Source: Pseudomonadota bacterium
Lineage (GTDB): Bacteria > Pseudomonadota > Gammaproteobacteria > Burkholderiales > Burkholderiaceae_C
Direction of reading: 5' to 3'
DNA length: 64,000 nucleotides
NCBI GenBank assembly: GCA_023387335.1
Contig: JAEWIF010000017.1
Span: 1 to 64,000 of the forward strand
Positions 18,806 through 32,971 of the stretch are shown piece after piece (position 1 is the first letter of the stretch; the number at the start of each line of letters is the position of its first letter). The notes below the pieces were generated by a model that was given only the letters and a program-made list of their open reading frames with translations, did not search any database and had not been told where the DNA came from. Made by a program: the position numbers and the translations under genes.

Positions 18806-21800
18806 TTAGGCCGGGATGAGGGTCGGGATCGGACCCGTGTCCTCCTCGTCGCCGCCCTGCCCCGACCGCGGCGGCTCGCCGTCCAGGCGGGCCAGCTCGC
18901 GCCGGAACGCCTCGATCACTTCCGAGATGCCGGGCTCGGCCATCATGCTGAAGTGCGAGCCGCCGATCTCGGTGACGCGGATCGCGCCCGAGACGGTCTC
19001 GTTCCACCCGAGCTGCGGTCCCGCGTACAGGTACACGGTCTCGGCCAGCTCGGCGCGCAGCAGCACGATGTCGCCGTCGTAGGGCTGGGGCTGGTAGCGC
19101 TCCTGCGCGTCGGTGAAGGTGCGGAACAGGTGGAAGTCGGCCAGCTCGGGCGGCAGCGCCTCGCCGCGCGCCAGCTTCTCCAGCGCCACCTGGTACTGGC
19201 GCTGCATCTCGCGGCCGCGCCGGCGGCGGTTCGGCCAGTCGAGCATGAAGTCCAGCGTCCAGTGCCGCTTGAGCCAGAGCTTCTGCAGCAGCGGCACCTT
19301 GCGGCGCGCGGCCTCCGGCGCCAGCGTGTCCATCATGACGATCGTCTCGACCCGCAGGCCTTCGCGGCGCAGCTGCTGCGCCATCTCGTAGGCGATGACG
19401 CCGCCGCCGGAGTAGCCGGCCAGCCGGTACGGCCCGGTGGGATCGACCGTGCGGATGGCTTCGATGTACTGCGCGGCCATCGCCTCCACGCTGGTCAGCG
19501 GCGACAGGCGCCCGTCCACGCCCTGCGCTTGCAGGCCGTAGAACGGCTGCTTCGGCCCCAGGCGGTCGGAGATCACCTTGAAGTTGAGCACGTTGCCGCC
19601 CGCGCCGTGCACGCAGAACAGCGGCCGCTTGTCGGGCGCGCCGCGGCAGATGGCCACCAGCGGCGACCAGGCGCGCGGCAGCTGGATCACGTTGGACGCC
19701 GCGGGTGCCGACGTGGGCGCCGGCGCGCTCGGCATGCTGGTGTCCAGCCCGCCGGCCTCGGCCACGATGGCCGCCAGTCCGGAGAGCGTGGAGCCCTGGA
19801 ACAGCGTCGCCAGCGGCAGGTCGACGTTCCACTGCTTGCGGATGCGCGCGAACAGGCGCACCGCCGCGAGCGAGTGGCCGCCCAGCGCGAAGAAGTCGTC
19901 GTCGCGGCCGACCTCGTCCACGCCCAGCAGTTCGCGCCAGGCCTCGGCGATGACGGCCTCCACCGGGTTGAGCAGCGCGGCCGAAGCCGCCGGCGCGCGC
20001 GAAGCCGCCACCGGCGGCAGCGGCTTGGGCGCGGCCTCGCTCATCGCGCGCTTGATCGCGGACAGCGAGATCGACGACACGACCACGTCGCGGGCCGCAC
20101 CGCCGAGCACGCGCTCGAACAGGGCCGGCGCGTCTTCCGCGCGCAGGCCGCAGGCGAGCATCGCCTCGGCCAGGCTGGGCTCCTTGCGCGCATGGCTGGC
20201 GGCGTTGCGCGACATCGCCTGCGGATCGACGCCGCGCAGGCTGAAGCCCTCGAAGGTGGCGATCGGCGCGCCTTCCGGCGTGTGCAGGCTGACGTCGAAG
20301 GCGGCGAAGCGGTCCTTCACCGGGCCCTTCAGCTCGGCGCGGCTGATGCTGCGCAGCGGCATCGGCGCGACGATGCGGATGCGGTCCACCGACAGCGGCA
20401 CGAACAGGTTGGCCTCGCGCTGCTGGGCGTCGAGCAGGTGCAGCCCGAAGGTGGCGGCGATGTCGGTCACGGCCGGGTGCAGCGCGTAAGGCTGCAGGTC
20501 GGCGGCGAACCGCTCGGGCAGCGCCATCTCGGCGACGCCGCGGCGGCCGTCCAGCTGCATGCGCTCGATGTTGTGCCAGCGCGGCCCGAACGCCACGCCG
20601 CTCTGCGGCAGTTCGCCTTCGCGCCAGGTGCCGCCCGCGCGCTGCGTGTCGGGCGGCAGCGCGCCGGTGAAGCGGCTCACCTTGGCGCGCGCGTGTTCCT
20701 GCCACGGCTCCTTGGCGTCCGCGCGGCTGCGCACCACGAACTCGTAGCCCGAGCCGGCGCGATGCATCACGATGCGCACCTCGCGGCGGCCGCCGGCCTC
20801 GAACACCATCGCTTCCTCGAACGACAGCGAGCGGATCTCGACGTCGGCGCCGGGATGCAGCTGCGCCATAGCGGCACGCGCGATCTCGATGTAGGCGGTG
20901 CCGGGCAGCACCGGCCGGCCGGCGACGGCGTGCTCGCGCAGCACCCACAGGTCCTGCGCCGAGTAGGTCGCCTCGAAGGCGGGACCGTCGTCGTTGTCGC
21001 GCCGCACGCCCAGCAGCGGATGCCCGCCCTGCGGCGAGGGCGCGCCCGACGCGCGGCCGTAGGCACGCGCGGCCATGCCCTTGTCGCCCCAGATGCCCCA
21101 GTGGATCGCCAGGCCGTCGGGCCGTGCGGCGGCCAGCGCGTCCAGGAAGGCGTTGGCGGCGACGTAATCGACCTGCCCCGGCGGGCCGAGGTAGACGCTG
21201 GTCGAGGAGAACACGGCGAACACGTCCAGCTGGCCCGGCGGCAGCAGCTCGTGCAGCACCTGCGCGCCGACCGCCTTGGGCGCCATCACCTGGCGCAGCG
21301 ATGCGGCCGTCTTGGCGGCGATGGGCGCGTCCTGCAGCGTGCCTGCGGCATGGAACACGCCGTTGATCACGCCCCAGCGGCGGCGCATGTCCTCGACCAC
21401 GCGTGCCATCGCGGCCGCGTCGGCCACGTCGGCGCTGTAGGTCGCCACCTGGCCGCCGGCCGCTTCGATCTCCAGCAGGCGACGCACCAGGCGAACCGGC
21501 TCGCCCTGGTCGCGGCTGGAGGCGAGCGCTTGCCACACGCCTCGTTCCGGCAGCGTGCGCCGGCTGACGAGCGCGAGCCTGGCCTGGTAGCGGCCGGCGA
21601 GGAACGAGGCGAGCTCGAGCGCGATGTCGCCGAGGCCGCCGGTGATCAGGTAAACGCCGCCTTCGCGCGCCAGCGGCTTGGACGACGTCGCGGCGGGCGA
21701 ACGCACCAGCTGAGCGACCCAGCGCGAACCCGCGCGCCACGCGACCAGGTCGGCCCCCGCACCCGCCAGCGCCTCGCACACGACCGCTCGCGACATCGCC

Positions 21801-24800
21801 GCGGACGCCGTGTCGGCCGGATCCAGGTCGACCAGCACCGTGCTCACGTTCGGCAGCTCGCGCGGGATCACGCGGCAGGGCCCGAGCGCGAGGCTGCGCA
21901 CCGGATGCTCGACCTTCGACCCGTTGACGGCCTGGCCGCCCGCGGTGACGACCGTCAGCCGCACGGCCTGCCGCAGGTCCAGCGTCTGCATCACCTTGGC
22001 GATGTGCACCAGGCTGTCGAACACCAGCGCCTGGCCGAGCAGCAGGCCTTCGCCCTGGCCCTGCGCGCCGGTCTCCAGCGACCACAGGTGGACGATGTGG
22101 TCCGGCGACCGGCCGGCCTGCTCCAGCGCGTTGAACAACTGCTCGAACTGCGCCTCGTCGTGCGCATCGACCGTGTAGCCGTCCGCGCCCGCGGCGAACG
22201 CGGACCCGTGGCGCACCAGCGCGGCCTTGCCGCCTTCCTCCGCGATGCGGCGCAGCACGCCCGCGGTCGCGGCATCGGCGCCGCCGAACACCAGCCATTG
22301 CTGGCCGGCCTGCGCCGCCGGCACGTGCGGCAGCGGCGCCGGGCTCCATTGCGGCACGCCGAACCATTCGTCCATCTGCGGCAGGCGGCGCACCGATTGC
22401 GGCGGCACGGCTTCCTGCAGCGTCGTTTCCTCGACCACGACCTTGCCCGGCTCGATCCAGTGCCGCTGGTGGTCGAACGCGTAGGTGGGCAGCGAGATGC
22501 GGCGCGGCTTGCCGCCGCCGCGCACCGTGTTCCAGTCGGGCGCGACGCCGCGCGTCCACAGCCCGCCCAGCGAAGTGAGCATCAGCGACAGGTCGGCGTT
22601 GGGCTCGTTCGCCTTGCAGGTCGACGGCAGCACGGTGCGCTGCTGGCCTTGCAGGTTCTGGCGGGCCAGCGCGCACATGCCCTGGCCGGGACCGACCTCG
22701 AGCAGCACGGCCTCGCCCATCTCCAGCACCTTGGCCAGGCCGTCGGCGTAGCGCACCGGCTGGCGCAGGTGGCGCACCCAGTAGTCGGGGTCGGACAGCA
22801 GCGCGGCATCGGCCCAGTCGCCGCTCAGGTTGGAGATGAAGGGGATCGCGGGCGCCGACAGCCTGATGCTCGCGACGCCTTGGCGGAAGCGCTCGAGGAT
22901 GCCGTCGAGCAGCCGCGAATGCGCGGCCACCTTGATGTGCAGCCGCCGGCCTTCGCGGCCCTGCGCGGCCAGGCGCCGGCCCAGCTCCTCGATGGCGGCG
23001 GCCGGGCCCGAGGCGATGCACAGGTCGGGCGCGTTGATCACGCCGATGTCCAGCGCCAGGCCCTGGATCAACGGCTTGAGCTCGGCCTCGCTCATGTCCA
23101 CCGACAGCATCGAGCCGGCGGGCACCTGTTCGAACAGCTGTCCACGCAGCACGACCACCGACAGCGCGTCCTGCAGGCTCATCACGCCGGCGATGACCGC
23201 CGCGGCGTATTCACCGGCGCTGTGGCCGATCACGGCCGCCGGCTTGACGCCCCAGCTTTCCCACAGCTTCGCGGTCGCGTACTCCACGACGAACAGCGCG
23301 GGAATGTTGTAGCGCGGCTGCTCGAGCGTGCGCGAGGCCTCGGAATCGCCCGGCTCGCGCTCGAACATCAGGGCGCGCAGGTCGGCCGGCGCATCGGCGG
23401 GCATGCGGCGGAAGCAATCGTCCACCGCGGCGCGGAAGGCCGGCTGCGTGAGCAGTTCGCGACCCGCGCCCGGGTAGCTGGCACCGCCGCCCGGGAACAT
23501 CATCACCACGCCGGGCGCGTTGCCCGCCGACTTGCCCGTGGCCACGCGCGCATGGTTGCGCGTGTCCAGCGCGGCGGCCAGGCCCTCCACGTCCTGCGCC
23601 ACCACGGCGCAGCGGTGCTGGAAGCCGCGACGGCCTTCCTGCAGCGTGAAGGCCGCGTCGAACAGGCTGAAGTCCGCCGGCCGTTGCGCGAGGAAGTCGC
23701 TCCACTTGGCCTTGAGCCGCTCCAGCGACGAAGGCGTGCGCGCCGACAGCGTGAGCACCTGCCAAGGCTGCTGGGCCGGCGCCTGCGAAGCGATGGGGGG
23801 CGCCTCTTCCACGATGACGTGCGCGTTGGTGCCGCCCACGCCGAGCGAGTTGACCGCCGCGCGGCGCGGCTGCTGGCCGCGGACCCACGGCTTGGCCTGC
23901 TCCATGACGCGGAACGGCGTCTTGTCCAGGTCGAAGCGGCTGTTCGGCTTGCTGAAGTTGAGCGTGGGCGGGATCAGCCCGTTGCGCAGCGCCAGCGACA
24001 CCTTGATCAGCGAGGCCGCGCCGGCCGCCGTGTCCAGGTGGCCGATGTTGGTCTTGATCGAGCCGATGCCGCAGTAGCCCTTGCCGCCTTCGCCATAGGC
24101 CTGCGTGAGCGCCGCGATCTCGATCGGGTCGCCCACCGGCGTGCCGGTGCCGTGCGCCTCGATGTACTGCACGCTGCCGGGCTCGACGTTGGCCACCGCC
24201 AGCGCCTCCACCGCCGCGCGCGCCTGGCCGTCCACGCTGGGCGCCAGGTAGCCGGCCTTCTGCGAGCCGTCGTTGTTGACGGCCGAGCCGCGGATCACGG
24301 CGTAGATGTTGTCGCGGTCGCGGATCGCGTCCTCGAGGCGGCGCAGCACCACCACCGCGGCGCCGCTGCCGAACAGCGTGCCGCTGGCGTTCTCGTCGAA
24401 CGCGCGGCAGTGCCCGTCGGGCGAAAGGATCTCGCCTTCGGCGAAGCGGTAGCCGTGGCGGTGCGGCAGCTCGATGCTGGACGCGCCGGCCAGCGCCATG
24501 TCGCACTCGCCGGCCAGCAGGCTCTGCGCGGCCACGTGCACGGCCACCAGCGAGGTCGAGCATGCGGTCTGGATGCCGAGGCTCGGGCCCTTGAGGTCCA
24601 GCAGGTACGACACGCGCGTGGAGAGGAAGTCCTTGTCGTTGCCGGTGTGCCGCAGCAGGAAGAGACCCACCGACTTCTTCAGCTCCGGATTGGTGAGCAG
24701 GTTGTACGGCAGGTAGGCCTGCATGCCGCAGCCGGCGAACACGCCGATGGCGCCCTCGAACTTCTCGGGCGGATGGCCCGCGTCCTCCAGCGCCTCCCAG

Positions 24801-25114
24801 GCGCATTCGGTGAAGTGGCGGTGCTGCGGGTCGAGGATGGCCGCGTCGCGCCTGGAGAAGCCGAAGAACTCGGCGTCGAACATCTCCATGTCGGGCAGCA
24901 CCAGGCTGGCCTTGACGTAGTTCGGGTCGTTGAGCTCGGCGTCGCTGACGCCGGCGGCGCGCAACTCCTCGTCGGTGAGCCATTGCGTGGCCTCGCGGCC
25001 GCCGGCGAGCAGCTTCCACAGCTCGGCCGGGGTGCGCGCGGCGGGGAAGCGGCCCGCCATGCCGACGATGGCGATGCAGCCGGGTTCGATGCCTTGTTCG
25101 TTGTTGTCGGTCAT
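18806..25114 (-). CDS. Type I modular polyketide synthase, KS-AT-KR-DH-ACP-TE
   Basis: 2102 aa, one module. The KS (about 12-435) has its full triad: C185 in TACSTS, H321 in EAHGTGT and H359 in NIGH. The AT (about 535-835) has S632 in GHSAGE and H732 in an AAHS context; this is not a clean malonyl or methylmalonyl signature. The KR structural part starts near 930 and its catalytic Rossmann part near 1150 (ITGGLGDIA), with the active-site Ser pair near 1303 and Y1317 in the YVAAN motif. The DH (about 1385-1625) has H1395 in HAVAGRPVLPG and D1551 in HPAVTD. The ACP has S1748 in LGGHSL. The C-terminal thioesterase has S1902 in GYSGGG and H2054 in GGSHF. All domains look active. KR before DH is not the usual order. 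The start lies 9 bases after the NRPS stop, with GGGGAG as ribosome-binding site. Confidence 0.95.
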   Translation of the reverse strand: MTDNNEQGIEPGCIAIVGMAGRFPAARTPAELWKLLAGGREATQWLTDEELRAAGVSDAELNDPNYVKASLVLPDMEMFDAEFFGFSRRDAAILDPQHRHFTECAWEALEDAGHPPEKFEGAIGVFAGCGMQAYLPYNLLTNPELKKSVGLFLLRHTGNDKDFLSTRVSYLLDLKGPSLGIQTACSTSLVAVHVAAQSLLAGECDMALAGASSIELPHRHGYRFAEGEILSPDGHCRAFDENASGTLFGSGAAVVVLRRLEDAIRDRDNIYAVIRGSAVNNDGSQKAGYLAPSVDGQARAAVEALAVANVEPGSVQYIEAHGTGTPVGDPIEIAALTQAYGEGGKGYCGIGSIKTNIGHLDTAAGAASLIKVSLALRNGLIPPTLNFSKPNSRFDLDKTPFRVMEQAKPWVRGQQPRRAAVNSLGVGGTNAHVIVEEAPPIASQAPAQQPWQVLTLSARTPSSLERLKAKWSDFLAQRPADFSLFDAAFTLQEGRRGFQHRCAVVAQDVEGLAAALDTRNHARVATGKSAGNAPGVVMMFPGGGASYPGAGRELLTQPAFRAAVDDCFRRMPADAPADLRALMFEREPGDSEASRTLEQPRYNIPALFVVEYATAKLWESWGVKPAAVIGHSAGEYAAAVIAGVMSLQDALSVVVLRGQLFEQVPAGSMLSVDMSEAELKPLIQGLALDIGVINAPDLCIASGPAAAIEELGRRLAAQGREGRRLHIKVAAHSRLLDGILERFRQGVASIRLSAPAIPFISNLSGDWADAALLSDPDYWVRHLRQPVRYADGLAKVLEMGEAVLLEVGPGQGMCALARQNLQGQQRTVLPSTCKANEPNADLSLMLTSLGGLWTRGVAPDWNTVRGGGKPRRISLPTYAFDHQRHWIEPGKVVVEETTLQEAVPPQSVRRLPQMDEWFGVPQWSPAPLPHVPAAQAGQQWLVFGGADAATAGVLRRIAEEGGKAALVRHGSAFAAGADGYTVDAHDEAQFEQLFNALEQAGRSPDHIVHLWSLETGAQGQGEGLLLGQALVFDSLVHIAKVMQTLDLRQAVRLTVVTAGGQAVNGSKVEHPVRSLALGPCRVIPRELPNVSTVLVDLDPADTASAAMSRAVVCEALAGAGADLVAWRAGSRWVAQLVRSPAATSSKPLAREGGVYLITGGLGDIALELASFLAGRYQARLALVSRRTLPERGVWQALASSRDQGEPVRLVRRLLEIEAAGGQVATYSADVADAAAMARVVEDMRRRWGVINGVFHAAGTLQDAPIAAKTAASLRQVMAPKAVGAQVLHELLPPGQLDVFAVFSSTSVYLGPPGQVDYVAANAFLDALAAARPDGLAIHWGIWGDKGMAARAYGRASGAPSPQGGHPLLGVRRDNDDGPAFEATYSAQDLWVLREHAVAGRPVLPGTAYIEIARAAMAQLHPGADVEIRSLSFEEAMVFEAGGRREVRIVMHRAGSGYEFVVRSRADAKEPWQEHARAKVSRFTGALPPDTQRAGGTWREGELPQSGVAFGPRWHNIERMQLDGRRGVAEMALPERFAADLQPYALHPAVTDIAATFGLHLLDAQQREANLFVPLSVDRIRIVAPMPLRSISRAELKGPVKDRFAAFDVSLHTPEGAPIATFEGFSLRGVDPQAMSRNAASHARKEPSLAEAMLACGLRAEDAPALFERVLGGAARDVVVSSISLSAIKRAMSEAAPKPLPPVAASRAPAASAALLNPVEAVIAEAWRELLGVDEVGRDDDFFALGGHSLAAVRLFARIRKQWNVDLPLATLFQGSTLSGLAAIVAEAGGLDTSMPSAPAPTSAPAASNVIQLPRAWSPLVAICRGAPDKRPLFCVHGAGGNVLNFKVISDRLGPKQPFYGLQAQGVDGRLSPLTSVEAMAAQYIEAIRTVDPTGPYRLAGYSGGGVIAYEMAQQLRREGLRVETIVMMDTLAPEAARRKVPLLQKLWLKRHWTLDFMLDWPNRRRRGREMQRQYQVALEKLARGEALPPELADFHLFRTFTDAQERYQPQPYDGDIVLLRAELAETVYLYAGPQLGWNETVSGAIRVTEIGGSHFSMMAEPGISEVIEAFRRELARLDGEPPRSGQGGDEEDTGPIPTLIPA

Positions 25115-25123
25115 GGACTCCCC

Positions 25124-29701
<4,578 letters not shown>

Positions 29702-29727
29702 CCCTGTCCTGCCTTCTACACGGTTGG

Positions 29728-30495
29728 TTATGAGCTGAAAATTCCAGGAGCGTTTGCCACGACGCAGTGACCCTCCTTGCAATTGGTAAGCGCCTGCCCG
29801 GCACTCTCGGCCGGCGGCGGCGCGAGCCGGTCGAGCTCGACGATGCGCACGCTGTCCACGTGCTGGCACGCCACGCTCAGCACGTGGGTCGGCGGTGCCG
29901 GCAGCCGGACCGCGAACAGGCCCGAAGGCCGGGCCGCCCCGCCCACGCGCACCTCGAGCCGGCCTTCGCCGGTGTCGCGCAGCGCGATGCGCGGATGCGT
30001 GCGCGACAGGCCCAGGCCCTGCGCCTTCCAGAAGGCTTCCAGCGCCGTCCAGCGCACGTAGAAGTCCTCCAGCCCGATCGGCTCGCCCGGATGGGGCAGG
30101 TCCATGTAGGGCTCGAGCAGGTCGACCTCGACGCCGTCGCGCACCGCCTCCACGTCGACCCCCACCTGCCCGCCCGGGCACAGCGCGAACGCGACCAGGT
30201 CGCGCGTGCGCGACAGGCTGAACGAGAGCGAGCCCGCCCGCGGATCCAGCAACGTCGGTTCCCCTTGCGCGCCGGTTCCGAAGCGCAGCTCCTGCGCATC
30301 CATGCCCAGCGCGAGACCGATCGCGACGCGACGCATCGCCCGCGACACCACGAACGCGTGACGGTCCGCCTCGAAGCGCAACCGCGCGGCGCGGTCGCGT
30401 TCGTCCTGCCCGAGGACCCCCGCGAGACTCTCGCAGGCTTCCTTCCCGAGCGCTTGCGGACGCGCCGTCCAAACTTCCACGCCACCTGACTGCAT
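29728..30495 (-). CDS. Sfp-type 4'-phosphopantetheinyl transferase
   Basis: 255 aa. It would transfer phosphopantetheine from CoA to the carrier serines of the NRPS and PKS. Family marks are SFSLSRTRDLVAFAL, the Mg-binding GVDVEAV (about residues 112-118) and the WTALEAFWKAQG helix near residue 150, which stands for the W-x-x-KEA-x-x-K motif. The Lys before Glu is replaced by Leu, a common variation. It is the first gene of the minus-strand biosynthetic operon; the NRPS starts 26 bases after its stop. The start at 30495 opens a promoter region shared with the divergent deacetylase gene. Confidence 0.88.
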   Translation of the reverse strand: MQSGGVEVWTARPQALGKEACESLAGVLGQDERDRAARLRFEADRHAFVVSRAMRRVAIGLALGMDAQELRFGTGAQGEPTLLDPRAGSLSFSLSRTRDLVAFALCPGGQVGVDVEAVRDGVEVDLLEPYMDLPHPGEPIGLEDFYVRWTALEAFWKAQGLGLSRTHPRIALRDTGEGRLEVRVGGAARPSGLFAVRLPAPPTHVLSVACQHVDSVRIVELDRLAPPPAESAGQALTNCKEGHCVVANAPGIFSS

Positions 30496-30689
30496 GCACC
30501 TTTCCTGCGACGCACCCGTTGCGTCTGGTCACAGGGATGTTTGCATGGGCTCTCCCGCTTGTGGGGTTGCGGGAGTGGCCCGGACGGACTACCTGTTGCC
30601 GACCCTACAGCGGCTCGGGAAGCGCTCCTACAGGGACTGCTCACCCTTGCCGGAAGATGGCAATGGCACAGCTAGAGGGAAGCGCGCCC
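30496..30689. promoter_or_regulatory. Divergent control region of the NRPS-PKS operon and the deacetylase gene
   Basis: A 194-base spacer between two divergent starts. It holds two short inverted repeats: GACGCA/TGCGTC at 30509-30525 (5-base loop) and CTCCCGC/GCGGGAG at 30552-30575 (10-base loop). Both are plausible operators or leader hairpins for either direction. No clear -35/-10 pair can be picked. No regulator gene lies in the locus itself, so control must come from elsewhere. Confidence 0.4.
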
Positions 30690-31550
30690 ATGCAGCACGA
30701 AGAGAGACAAACCCGTGGAACCACGGCACGGCCGACGCGACCGATCGCCGTTCTTTCGTACCACCAGACGGGTCAGGTGCCGCCGCGCGGAACGCCGGTG
30801 CGCTCGCTCGTGCTGCCGCCCTGGCGGTTCGCCCTGCAGCTGCGCACGCTGCGCATGCTCGGCTGGCGCGGGCTCTCCATGCGCGACCTGGCGCCGTACC
30901 TGACGGGCGCGGCGACGGGCAAGGTGTTCGGGATCACGCTGGACGACGGCTACCTCAACAACCACCAGCACGCGCTGCCCATCCTGCGAGACCTCGGGTT
31001 CACCGCGACCGCGTACATCGTGACCTCGCAGATCGGCGGCACCAACGCCTGGGACCACGGACAGGGCGCGCCCGCGGTCCCGCTGATGAATGCCGACCAC
31101 CTGCGCGACTGGATGCTCGCGGGCATGGAGATCGGCGCGCACACGCGCTCGCACGTCAACCTGTGCAAGGTCGACGATGCGACCGCGCGGCGGGAGATCT
31201 TCGGCAGCAAGCACGACCTGGAGTCGCTGCTGCAGACCGAGGTGAGCAGCTTCTGCTATCCCTACGGCGAGCACCGCGCCGACCACGCCGCGATGGCGGC
31301 GCAGGCGGGCTTCACCACGGCGACGGCGGTCGTGAGCTCACGCGCACGGCCCGGCGACGACCTGATGCGGCTGCCGCGCATCTCGGTCCACCTGCACGAC
31401 CGCCTGCCCGCCTTCATGGCGCGCATCACGACGGACTACGAGGACTGGCGGATGAGGCAGTGGAACACGCAGCCGACTTCGCGCGGCTACTACGCGCTGC
31501 ACCCCTCGGCCACGGCGGGGCAGCCCGCTTCGGCCGCTTCAGCCGCCTGA
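30690..31550 (+). CDS. Polysaccharide deacetylase (NodB homology) family protein
   Basis: 286 aa from the ATG at 30690, chosen for the AGAGGGA upstream; earlier in-frame ATGs at 30657 and 30663 lack one. NodB-family enzymes are metal-dependent de-N-acetylases. Visible motifs are the catalytic base and metal Asp in ITLDDGY, the metal His pair in GAHTRSH, and CYPYGEH (motif 3). There is no clear signal peptide, so it may act in the cytoplasm. It diverges from the NRPS-PKS operon. An amide-cleaving enzyme beside an N-formylating assembly line could tailor the product, but a role in exopolysaccharide is equally possible. Its end overlaps the convergent fdhD stop by 12 bases. Confidence 0.85.
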   Translation: MQHEERQTRGTTARPTRPIAVLSYHQTGQVPPRGTPVRSLVLPPWRFALQLRTLRMLGWRGLSMRDLAPYLTGAATGKVFGITLDDGYLNNHQHALPILRDLGFTATAYIVTSQIGGTNAWDHGQGAPAVPLMNADHLRDWMLAGMEIGAHTRSHVNLCKVDDATARREIFGSKHDLESLLQTEVSSFCYPYGEHRADHAAMAAQAGFTTATAVVSSRARPGDDLMRLPRISVHLHDRLPAFMARITTDYEDWRMRQWNTQPTSRGYYALHPSATAGQPASAASAA

Positions 31551-32381
31551 GCCGGCGAGCTCGGGCTGCCAGCGCAGGCGCTGCGCGCCCGTGTAGCAGA
31601 TGAAGCGGCGGTTGAGGGCGCGGCCCACCGTGCACAGGCCGAGCTGCTCGGCGATCTGGTGGCCCATCTGCGTGGTGCCGCTGCGCGAGACCACGATGGA
31701 CACGCCCATCTGCGCCGACTTGATCACCATCTCGCTGGTCAGGCGGCCCGTCGTGTAGAAGACGTAGGGCTCGTCCTCGCAAGCCTGCTCGGCGGACACG
31801 CCCTGCATCCACATCCAGCCGGCGATGGTGTCGATGGCGTTGTGGCGGCCGACGTCCTCGACGAACAGCAGCATCTCGGCGCCACGGAACAGCGCGCAGC
31901 CGTGCACCGATCCGGCCGACTTGTAGGTGCTCTCCTGGCGGCGGATGGCTTCGAGGATGCCGTAGAGCGCGGACTGGCCGAGCACCGCGGGCGGCAGCCT
32001 GAGCGAGGCCACGTCGTCCATCAGCGCGCCGAACACGCTGCCCTGGCCGCAGCCGGTGGTGACCACGCGGCGCGCGGTACGTTCCTCGATGCGGTCGATG
32101 CCGGAGCGGGTCTTCACGGCGGCGCTGGAGACTTCCCAGTCGACGGTGACGGATTCGACCTCCTCGACAGCTCGCACCAGGCGCTGGTTGCGCAGGTAGC
32201 CGAGGACCAGCCACTCGGGATGCGCGCCCAGTGTCATCAGCGTGACCAGTTCGCGCCTGTCGACGTAGACGGTGAGGTCGCGCTCGGCCGGGATGGCGAT
32301 GCGCTGGGCGTGGCCGTGCTCGTCGAGCACGTCCACCTCGCGCGTGAGCGGCGCGCGCGCCTGGGTCAACCGCGGAAGCAT
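31539..32381 (-). CDS. fdhD: Formate dehydrogenase accessory sulfurtransferase FdhD
   Basis: 280 aa. FdhD passes sulfur from the cysteine desulfurase IscS to the molybdenum cofactor of formate dehydrogenase, which is needed for activity. Family signatures are TTGCGQGSVFG near residue 110 with the essential first Cys (the second Cys of the E. coli CxxC pair is absent), LFVEDVGRHNAIDTI near residue 180 and TTGRLTSEM. It is the most downstream gene of the minus-strand formate dehydrogenase locus. Its 3' end overlaps the convergent deacetylase gene. Confidence 0.94.
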   Translation of the reverse strand: MLPRLTQARAPLTREVDVLDEHGHAQRIAIPAERDLTVYVDRRELVTLMTLGAHPEWLVLGYLRNQRLVRAVEEVESVTVDWEVSSAAVKTRSGIDRIEERTARRVVTTGCGQGSVFGALMDDVASLRLPPAVLGQSALYGILEAIRRQESTYKSAGSVHGCALFRGAEMLLFVEDVGRHNAIDTIAGWMWMQGVSAEQACEDEPYVFYTTGRLTSEMVIKSAQMGVSIVVSRSGTTQMGHQIAEQLGLCTVGRALNRRFICYTGAQRLRWQPELAGSGG

Positions 32382-32418
32382 CGCGGCAGTGTATGACGGG
32401 GACACGCCCCGGTCGGGA

Positions 32419-32958
32419 TCAGGACTTCTTGGCGGCCGAGGCGCCCGAGGCGGCCGGGGCCGGCGCCGTGAGCGGCTTCGTCGGCGCCATCTGGGCCGAT
32501 TCCGGGCGCACGCTCGGCGGGCTCGCGGCGGTACCGGTGGGCGAATGCGCACCGGAGGTCTCCAGCGGCTTCTGCTCGGGCGGGTTGTAGGCGAACGGGC
32601 CCGGGTCCGCGCAGGGCGTGGGCGGCTTGGCCGCGACCGGCGTGGTCGGCGCGGAAGCGCCGGCCGCCGGAGACGAAGCCGCCGCAGCAGGTGCGGACGC
32701 AGAGGCCGTCGGAGCGGACGCGGCCGAAGCCACGACCGGCACGGCCTTGGCATTGCCGTTGCCCTTGAACTTGGCGGCGATGCGGTCCTGTGACTTGCAC
32801 AGCTGGAACGCGTCGACCTTGGCCTGCCACGCGGCCTTGGCCGCGGTCTCGGCCGCCTTGGCCTTGGCGGCTTCGTCCAGCTGGGGCGCGGGCAGCTTGG
32901 CCCAGGCGCCGGTGCCGAAAGCGGCGAGCAGGAGGAGGGAGAGGAGTCGCATGCTCAT
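32419..32958 (-). CDS. Exported Ala/Pro-rich protein of unknown function
   Basis: 179 aa from an ATG at 32958. A clean signal peptide (MSMRLLSLLLLAAFGTGAWA) is followed by an Ala/Lys-rich helical stretch to about residue 60 and one Cys in FQLCKSQ. A long low-complexity Ala/Ser/Pro tail then runs to a Lys-Lys-Ser end. No enzyme domain is visible. It sits between the formate dehydrogenase cytochrome subunit (13 bases away) and fdhD, so it is almost surely in that operon and probably periplasmic. I do not recognise the family. Confidence 0.65.
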   Translation of the reverse strand: MSMRLLSLLLLAAFGTGAWAKLPAPQLDEAAKAKAAETAAKAAWQAKVDAFQLCKSQDRIAAKFKGNGNAKAVPVVASAASAPTASASAPAAAASSPAAGASAPTTPVAAKPPTPCADPGPFAYNPPEQKPLETSGAHSPTGTAASPPSVRPESAQMAPTKPLTAPAPAASGASAAKKS

Positions 32959-32971
32959 GTTCGTCGTTCTT

